Part shown: piece by piece, positions 57,424 through 64,000 of the stretch | Layout: each line of letters begins with the position of its first letter | Numbering within the stretch: position 1 is the first letter of the stretch | Notes under the pieces: generated by a model | What the model was told of the DNA's origin: nothing | Databases searched by the model: none | What the model saw: only the letters and a program-made list of their open reading frames with translations | From: Oncomelania hupensis | Taxonomy: Eukaryota; Mollusca; Gastropoda; Littorinimorpha; Pomatiopsidae | Direction: 5' to 3' | Assembly: GCA_036898135.1 (NCBI GenBank) | Contig: CM072513.1 | Location: 10,847,102-10,911,101 of the forward strand | Length of the DNA: 64,000 bases | Made by a program: the position numbers and the translations under genes

Positions 57424-59048
57424 TGTCACAAAGAGAGGGGTTGGGGGGAGGGGGGTAAGCTCTTAATCTCTCGCGCTGTATTACCTCCTTTGTTAGGCTA
57501 ATGATGCGATGACATTCAAGAGATTAATGCTAGGCCAACTAAATAAATGAGAGACAGTCAGGGTATAGACGAGAAAGATGGTAGACTACACTAGTTGAGA
57601 AATTCAAGTACAAAGGCCAGTCTGGGTAGGTGCAATTTATAACTATTTAGTTTATTTATTCGAAGTGGGTAGTCTGGGTCAAATAATTCTAAAGTGAGTC
57701 ACTGGTGGATAGCGTCTATATCAGTAAGGAGTAGCTCGGAGATATTCTGGGTGATCGATTCCTGGGGTACTAGTGCTACTGTGGACTGATATCATCACAG
57801 GGCAGGAGTGTATCTGTATGGTTCAGAGCCTCACAGATAATCTGGCGGGTGGTGATGCTCGTAGGGTCAGTAACTTAGCTGGTTTAGTGAAGGGCGGCGG
57901 TTGATCCAAGATAGTCTGGGTGGTCACTTGACCAGGCGTTAGCGTGGGTTCAGAAGCAATGCGGGTTAGTCGGTCACGCTATGACGCAATGACCACGAGT
58001 GCTGATCTTGTGGGAGGTACAGGCGAAGAATTCAGCTTTCGTTGCTAGCTGTCTAGGAGATGATGAAATTCAGAGTAACGCTTCTCGTTGACTCCCTGGG
58101 TTGTCAGGGGCCTGCAGCGGGTCAGCGACTTGGAGATGATACAGGGCCGGGGTAATTCGCCCGGTACAGGAGCCCGTCTGTAACGCAATACAGACTCTGT
58201 ATCAGCGGGGGATAGGTATATCCTGGGTTCAGCGCCTGTGGCGCAATTGCCCATTTCAGATTTCAAATTGGTCTGCCCAGTCAAGCGTTGACCGGTGCAT
58301 TCCAACAGTCAAACAATGCAACTAGGTTTATAGGGCTATAGTGGAGTTTACTGGCAGCCGCTAATATATGATACCTTCGGCGCATTAAGATGGGGATAGT
58401 GGCAACAGGGGCGAATATTTATACATTGGGAGCATGGCGGAAAGCAAATGGAATAGGTACAGGGAAAAAGGGTTGTAGGCAAGGGCTGTACTGGGGACTT
58501 TAATCTATGTGGAGGGGCAGCATGGCATGGGATATTTACACATGGGGCTAACATGGAGCATACAAGTATAAATTCAAACATGTCATGGGTCATATACAAG
58601 GTAGAAAATATGTGCAAGGAATAAATACAAGTCACAGCAACACATCAAGGCAAAACTATAAACATGAACATACATATCGACAGGACGTATGAACAGGTTG
58701 GGCGAACGACGGGTGATGGGTCTGCTACATGACAAAGAGTAAGTTTCCTCTCTTACCTTGACTCAGACGGGTTGAAGCACACGAGTACTGCCGTAGCTCA
58801 GAGGTCGCCCGGTGATGGAGACGTGTCTTCGGACAAGTTGTTGGGGCTTCAAGGCTGGGTGGTTTTCGACTGACGCCGAGTCTACCGGTGTGTCAGGCTT
58901 TAACAGGGGGTCCCCGAGGGGCGGGGCTTAAGCGAGTGGGCCAGCGAGCCTGTTAGGGATGACTGGTTGTGTGGAAGAAGTCGCTGGCTGTGTGTGAGGA
59001 GTGACTGTGGGCAGCCTAGCTCAGAGGTCGATTGTACGCCTCGTCACA
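57424..59048 (-). mobile_element. 3' LTR of Gmr1-like element 2 (1625 bp)
   Basis: Plus-strand ends TGTCACAAAG and CTCGTCACA. It matches 63152-64000 with no indel and three substitutions that I counted in 849 aligned bases. A G-rich tract (minus strand TTGGGGGGGCCTC) adjoins its start. AATAAA words lie on the minus strand near 57652-57660. Confidence 0.9.
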
Positions 59049-59280
59049 GAGGCCCCCCCAAGGAAAAGGGCGAGGTCGTAGGCCTCGACTGAGACGCGGC
59101 CAATCAGCTCTGAGGTCGGCTGCCGGGTGAGACGATGGTTTGAGATGATCCGGGGGATGCGGGGCGATGCAGGGTTCCGGGTAGTAGATGGCGGATGCCC
59201 AAGGCTGGGGTCCGCGGAGCTGCCAGGTCTCGGCTACGGTTAGTGGGCGGCGGCGGGTATGAAGGCTGGGGCGTCGGCCC
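59049..59280 (-). other. remnant between pol and 3' LTR of element 2
   Basis: Only about 230 bp separate the end of the frame from the LTR. Element 1 has more than 1.5 kb of RT-RNase H and tail here, so most of RT and all of RNase H are deleted. Confidence 0.75.
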
Positions 59281-62200
59281 TCAGTGGCGACTCGATGGAG
59301 TCTGTTGCGGGGTGGCGGCTGAGGAAGTCTGGCGCGGGGCTTGCGTGGCGGCGTTATGTCGGCGACGTAGTGAGAACGGGGTGGAGCGATGACTCCGGCT
59401 GTTGGCGGAGCCTCTTCTTCTGTCCTTACTACCTGCTGCTGGGTATGGTTTCTGTCGGACGGGAGTGGGGTCCGTCAGGGTTAGCTGGACTTCTTCTAGG
59501 TCCGTCCTCCCAGGAATGTCGGTGAGGACTTCCCTGTATTCTGCTACGATGGCGCGTAGTTGGCGTTGCTGGCCGGCGGGGAGTGAGGGGTCCAGAGATA
59601 CGTCTCGGAAGGATTCCTTCCCTTTTAGCGGGAATTCGGCGACGCCGGTCTCTGTACCGTCTACTTCGACGGCCAGCGCGACCGTGAGTAGCGAGTGGGA
59701 GTCTGGGGCGATTGCGGGTTGCTCCAGGTACCGCTTGAGCAAGTTGATGTGGTGGGTCCTGGGCTTTCCGCCTACCTCGATGCGATAAGTGGTACGTGAG
59801 AGCTTTTCCAGCACCGGGTAGGGTCCCTGCCAAGCTATGTCTAGCTTGTTCGTGCCGCTGGGGAGAAGCAGTAGGACCTGGTCTCCTACCTGCAGTTCTC
59901 GATCCCGGGCGCGGCGATTATGGTAGCGGGCTTGTCTCTCTCTCGCCTTCTTCAGGTTGGCGGAGGCGGCTTTCCATGTGGCCTTGAGAGTTTCCTGGAG
60001 CCTGGTGACGTATTTCGTGGCGTCGACCGGTGCCTCGTCCAGTTTGGCGTCGGTCCAGCTACGTCGCAGGGCGGCTAGAGGTCCAGAAAGGGGTCTCCCA
60101 AAAAGCAGCGTGGAAGGCGTGTATCCGGTGGAGGTGTGCGGGGTCTCTCGATACGCGAAGAGCGCTGACGCGACGTAGGTGTCCCACGCTTCCGGTTGTT
60201 CGTCGGCGATCTTGCGGATAATCGAGATGAGAGTCCCGTTCAGGCGCTCGACCTGTCCGTTGCTGGCGGGGTGGTATGGTGGAGTTCGGATATGGCGAAT
60301 GCGGAGTAGTTGGAAAACTTCCTGCATGAGTTTTCCGGTGAACTGGGACCCGTTGTCGGTCAAGATGTTGTCCGGGAATCCGACTCGTGTGAATATGGTG
60401 ACGAGCGCGTCGGCGACTCGGGCGGCGTCAATCTTCGGTAGTGGAACGGCCTCACACCACATCGAGCAAGCGTCGACAAGGGTAAGTAGGTACTGGTTCC
60501 GCTTCTTGGTCCGCGGAAGGGGTCCTACTATGTCGACGGCCACTCGCTGGAAGGGTGTTCCGACGACGACGGTGGGGCTGATAGTGACCGGTACGGTGTG
60601 ATGGCGGGGCGAGTATCGTTGGCACTGGCGACAGGACTTGACGTAGCGCTTCACGTCTTCTGTCATCCCGGGCCAGTGGTACTGAGCGCTGATGCGTAGG
60701 GTGGTTGCTCCTATGCCCATATGTCCACTTAGGGGCATGCTATGGCCAAGTTCCAGGACTTGGGGGCGAAGGGTCGCAGGTACGACGAGTTGAGAATGGT
60801 CGTCCTTCTGACGGAAGAGGAGTCCGTCCTCGACGAAAAAGTCCCCGGACTTGGGTGGAGTGCGTGCGGCGGGAAGCTTTCCGTAGCACTTGCGGAGGGT
60901 GACGTCGTCTTCTTGGGCCTTCCGGATCTGTTCCGGCATCTGGTTGGGGATCTGGGGTGGTGTCGCGGCTGTTTTCGCCTGGGCGCGCGTCTGGACGGCG
61001 GCCATCGACTCCACAGGCTGGGGCGGCATACCCAAGAACACGTAGCGGCATCCTAAAATCAGGTCATACAGGGGCTGGTCCATCACGGCAGCTTGAATGG
61101 TTCCCGTGACGTATCGGCTGGTGACTCTGATCCGGGCTATAGGGAGCGTGGTGCTGGGTTGAGACGCGTCGGCCAACTTCAGGGTGATAGTTTCGCCGGT
61201 CAGGTCCTGTTCCCTGATGAGCGAGCGGCGGACGACGGCGTCAAAGGTGAGTCCAGTGTCGTATAGACAGTGGGCTGGGCGATCGTTGACAGTCACTTGC
61301 TCGGTGACGGCCGGACGATCGGTGGGAGTGGTGACGGGGGTTACCGGGTTCCCGTCGGGAGTAACTTGGCGTAGGGCCAATACGGTACCTTGTTTGCGAC
61401 GCTGGTCGCTGAGGCGGCGAAAACACTTCTCGCGGGTGTGTCCTCGGCGCTGGCAGTAGCCGCAGTAGAGCTCTGTGCTCCGCTTCCCAGGCTCTGCTCC
61501 GGGGCTTGGGCGTCCTTTAGGCGGGGGTGGACGGTGATTCGCTGGCGGGACGGGCCGGCGAGGCTGGTGGCGGGTATCTGGTGACGAGGGTGCGGGCGGG
61601 TCCCGGCGAGGCTGTCTGTCGTCGGGGTGCGCGGTGAGGTAGCGGTCCGCGACTATGATGAGGTCTTCTAGTCGGGCGGCTCCCTGTTCGGCGGCGAAAG
61701 TCCGAAGCTCCGCTGGCATTGTCCCTCGAAGCTGCTCGGCTAGCATCAATTCGAGCAGTCCGTCGTACGTTTTTGGTTCGTCCGTTTGCTCTATCCATTT
61801 GTCCCGTAGAGTGGCTAGCCGGTCGGCAAATTGCGTAAACTTTTCCCCTCTCTCTCTCCGGGAGTTCCGGAAATTCTTGCGGTAGTGCTCACCTGAGAGC
61901 TCAAATCCGTGCAGTAGAGCTTTCTTGAGGGCGGGGTAGTCGCCCTCCTCGGAAGTTGGCGTCTTTGCCAGGATTTCGTAGGCCTTCCCCTTAAGGCCAT
62001 GACTAAGCTTGCGATACCAGTACTGGGGGTCAAGGCTGTTTTCTCCCGCGACTCTCTCGAATCGGGCGAGATAGACTTCAATCGATTCGTCCCGTTCGAC
62101 GAATGGGTCCAGGGGGAAGTTCATCCCCGGAATCGGCGGGGGGATTGCGGATATTCCGGCGCTAGTGGCGAAGCTGGGGGCGATGAGCGAGAAGTCTTCG

Positions 62201-62736
62201 CTCACGGGCGATGCGATGCCTAGATCGCGGCGATCGCGCTCAAGCTGGAGAAGTGCTTGGCGCCGTTCCAGTTCCTTGTCCTTCCTCTTCTCCTCGAGAG
62301 CCGCGACCCTCTCGTCCTCCTCCTTCCTCCGTGCGGCGGCCCTCTCCTCCTCTGCTATCCTCTCCTTCGCCTCCTCTCTTCTCCGCTCGGCGGCTCTCTC
62401 CTCCTCTGCTATTTTCTCCTTCGCCTCCTCTCTTCTCCGCTCGGCGGCTCTCTCCTCCTCGGCTATTTTCCGGGCGGCGGCCCGTTCCTCCGCGGCGATG
62501 CGCTCCGTCTCTTCCTCTTTCTTCCGGGCGGCGGCCCGTTCTTCCGCGGCGAGGCGCTCTTTCTCCTCCTCCTTCTTCGCCTCTCGCTCCTTAGCCCTCT
62601 CTTCCCTCTTCAACTTTTCCTCGGCCACGTCCGCATCTACGTTGGCTAGGACGTAGTCCTTGAGTTCGGTGCCGGCGAGCCCTAAGCTCTCGCCAATACT
62701 CTTGTACTTGAGCGCAAGCTCTCCCCGGTCGGCCAT
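59281..62736 (-). CDS. gag-pr-int: gag-protease-integrase polyprotein of Gmr1-like element 2 (1151 codons)
   Basis: A single open frame from MADRGELALKYKSIGESLGL. In order: gag with a long REEAKERIAEEERAAERR-type coiled coil, and a capsid-like part (FPLDPFVERDESIEVYLARF, YWYRKLSHGLKGKAYEIL). Then a CCHC knuckle CGYCQRRGHTREKC, a protease centre CLYDTGLTFDAVV, and integrase with the zinc finger (GHSMPLSGH ... CRQC), VDIVGPLP, LTDNGSQF and NGQVERLNG. It ends as RT should begin (TDPTPVRQKPYP), where the next 40 codons leave the RT frame; a faint RT start (AGVIAPP...RKP) survives in another frame. Gag, protease and integrase look intact, but the element cannot reverse-transcribe itself. Confidence 0.93.
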   Translation of the reverse strand: MADRGELALKYKSIGESLGLAGTELKDYVLANVDADVAEEKLKREERAKEREAKKEEEKERLAAEERAAARKKEEETERIAAEERAAARKIAEEERAAERRREEAKEKIAEEERAAERRREEAKERIAEEERAAARRKEEDERVAALEEKRKDKELERRQALLQLERDRRDLGIASPVSEDFSLIAPSFATSAGISAIPPPIPGMNFPLDPFVERDESIEVYLARFERVAGENSLDPQYWYRKLSHGLKGKAYEILAKTPTSEEGDYPALKKALLHGFELSGEHYRKNFRNSRRERGEKFTQFADRLATLRDKWIEQTDEPKTYDGLLELMLAEQLRGTMPAELRTFAAEQGAARLEDLIIVADRYLTAHPDDRQPRRDPPAPSSPDTRHQPRRPVPPANHRPPPPKGRPSPGAEPGKRSTELYCGYCQRRGHTREKCFRRLSDQRRKQGTVLALRQVTPDGNPVTPVTTPTDRPAVTEQVTVNDRPAHCLYDTGLTFDAVVRRSLIREQDLTGETITLKLADASQPSTTLPIARIRVTSRYVTGTIQAAVMDQPLYDLILGCRYVFLGMPPQPVESMAAVQTRAQAKTAATPPQIPNQMPEQIRKAQEDDVTLRKCYGKLPAARTPPKSGDFFVEDGLLFRQKDDHSQLVVPATLRPQVLELGHSMPLSGHMGIGATTLRISAQYHWPGMTEDVKRYVKSCRQCQRYSPRHHTVPVTISPTVVVGTPFQRVAVDIVGPLPRTKKRNQYLLTLVDACSMWCEAVPLPKIDAARVADALVTIFTRVGFPDNILTDNGSQFTGKLMQEVFQLLRIRHIRTPPYHPASNGQVERLNGTLISIIRKIADEQPEAWDTYVASALFAYRETPHTSTGYTPSTLLFGRPLSGPLAALRRSWTDAKLDEAPVDATKYVTRLQETLKATWKAASANLKKARERQARYHNRRARDRELQVGDQVLLLLPSGTNKLDIAWQGPYPVLEKLSRTTYRIEVGGKPRTHHINLLKRYLEQPAIAPDSHSLLTVALAVEVDGTETGVAEFPLKGKESFRDVSLDPSLPAGQQRQLRAIVAEYREVLTDIPGRTDLEEVQLTLTDPTPVRQKPYPAAGSKDRRRGSANSRSHRSTPFSLRRRHNAATQAPRQTSSAATPQQTPSSRH

Positions 62737-63126
62737 GGTAAGGGAGGTGACTTACCCTGAAAAGTCCTAACCGGAATGAGGGGCGCACACAAGGGGGTAC
62801 ACTGACGGAAAACAAGGGGGTGGGCAGAATGAGCTACGATGAAACTGCACAGGGGCGAATACAACACAACCACAACCACGAAGACAAAATGCAATCAATC
62901 AAAATTCAAAAATGAATGCAAAAAAAAACCCTTTTCGAGACACCACCATTCGGAAAAGCCAGTAAGGGACCTATGGGGCTATGCTATCTACTACCTAGGC
63001 TTAGGGGCTGGGTCCTATCTGTACTGGGCTGGGGTGGAAATTAAGCTAAGTCCTGAGTCTCGTCAAGTTGGGATGGGAACCTAAGTCTTTAGTCTCGTCG
63101 GGTTGGGATGGGAACCTAAGTCTTTT

Positions 63127-63144
63127 GTCTCGTCGGGGTCGCCA
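63127..63144 (-). other. primer-binding site of element 2
   Basis: Minus strand TGGCGACCCCGACGAGAC, seven bases after the 5' LTR end. Similar at its start to the site of element 1. Confidence 0.5.
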
Positions 63145-63151
63145 AAGTTAA

Positions 63152-64000
63152 TGTCACAAAGAGAGGGGTTGGGGGGAGGGGGGTAAGCTCTTAATCTCTC
63201 GCGCTGTATTACCTCCTTTGTTAGGCTAATGATGCGATGACATTCAAGAGATTAATGCTAGGCCAACTAAATAAATGAGAGACAGTCAGGGTATAGACGA
63301 GAAAGATGGTAGACTACACTAGTTGAGAAATTCAAGTACAAAGGCCAGTCTGGGTAGGTGCAATTTATAACTATTTAGTTTATTTATTCGAAGTGGGTAG
63401 TCTGGGTCAAATAATTCTAAAGTGAGTCACTGGTGGATAGCGTCTATATCAGTAAGGAGTAGCTCGGAGATATTCTGGGTGATCGATTCCTGGGGTACTA
63501 GTGCTACTGTGGACTGATATCATCACAGGGCAGGAGTGTATCTGTATGGTTCAGAGCCTCACAGATAATCTGGCGGGTGGTGATGCTCGTAGGGTCAGTA
63601 ACTTAGCTGGTTTAGTGAAGGGCGGCGGTTGATCCAAGATAGTCTGGGTGGTCACTTGACCAGGCGTTAGCATGGGTTCAGAAGCAATGCGGGTTAGTCG
63701 GTCACGCTATGACGCAATGACCACGAGTGCCGATCTTGTGGGAGGTACAGGCGAAGAATTCAGCTTTCGTTGCTAGCTGTCTAGGAGATGATGAAATTCA
63801 GAGTAACGCTTCTCATTGACTCCCTGGGTTGTCAGGGGCCTGCAGCGGGTCAGCGACTTGGAGATGATACAGGGCCGGGGTAATTCGCCCGGTACAGGAG
63901 CCCGTCTGTAACGCAATACAGACTCTGTATCAGCGGGGGATAGGTATATCCTGGGTTCAGCGCCTGTGGCGCAATTGCCCATTTCAGATTTCAAATTGGT
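63152..64000 (-). mobile_element. 5' LTR of Gmr1-like element 2, cut by the window edge
   Basis: Equivalent to 57424-58272 with a constant offset of 5728. By analogy it should extend to about position 64776. The intervening 62737-63151 is leader sequence, with a 38-bp tandem repeat (GTTGGGATGGGAACCTAAGT). Confidence 0.92.

Noticed and set aside
57424..59048. Genes within the LTR (for example an 86-codon minus frame at 58045-58305)
   Set aside because: The frame is repeated in the second LTR, has no recognisable domain, and lies in regulatory LTR sequence.
62165..62656. Ser/Ala-rich 163-codon plus-strand frame
   Set aside because: Antisense shadow of the charged coiled coil in gag of element 2.
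33688..64000. Endogenous retrovirus
   Set aside because: Neither LTR element shows an envelope-like frame after RNase H or before the 3' LTR; both are LTR retrotransposons.

Overview
The window looks like nuclear DNA of a mollusc. The main reason is a four-exon gene for a secreted family-45 glycoside hydrolase (endoglucanase) of the mussel/snail type. It is supported by tRNA-derived SINEs, several LINE clades, very abundant dinucleotide microsatellites and intron-containing genes. Nothing bacterial or viral (no rRNA, CRISPR or prophage) was seen. Most of the sequence is transposable-element DNA, much of it nested.

Host genes (all on the minus strand). (1) 568-762 is a clean first coding exon of a gene I do not recognise; it continues off the left edge or into unrecognised exons. 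(2) 4839-6493 is a two-exon SET-domain histone methyltransferase resembling the SET half of SETMAR. (3) 9765-30722 is the GH45 endoglucanase: a signal-peptide exon at 30686-30722, then 28744-28990, 27975-28100 and 9765-9940. Its last intron is about 18 kb and is packed with transposons. One base in exon 2 breaks the frame. (4) 18229-18368, inside that intron, is a single exon encoding the first half of a THAP zinc finger.

Region by region. 1-9 kb: unknown exon, LINE 3' ends, the SETMAR-like gene, SINEs and a small DNA transposon. 9.8-30.7 kb: the GH45 gene. Its last intron holds a split LINE, a CR1/L2-like fragment, an RTE copy with a twin-priming inversion, an inverted repeat, a 4 kb foldback element built of ATTCTAT-type palindromic satellite, another RTE fragment and a 1.45 kb solo LTR with 5-bp target duplications. 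30.8-33.7 kb: promoter, dispersed repeats, SINEs and a hAT-like element.

33.7-64 kb is one nested pile. A Ty3/gypsy-type element (element 1, + strand) has its integrase upstream of reverse transcriptase, the order known from Gmr1-type elements. Its gag is interrupted by a 625-bp solo LTR and its 5' LTR by a LINE tail. Its 3' LTR is interrupted by an L1/Tx1-like LINE (minus strand), which is present as a 4.3 kb tandem duplication. The second LINE copy contains an RTE element with an 11-bp target duplication. That RTE in turn contains a CR1/L2-like LINE. Further 5' the same LINE is interrupted by a second, younger Gmr1-type element (element 2). Element 2 keeps gag-protease-integrase as one 1151-codon frame but has lost almost all of reverse transcriptase and RNase H. 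Its second LTR runs off the right edge.

Splice sites, target duplications, LTR ends and domain motifs were read directly from the sequence. Clade names (RTE, CR1/L2, L1/Tx1, Gmr1, hAT) come from remembered family features and were not checked by any search.
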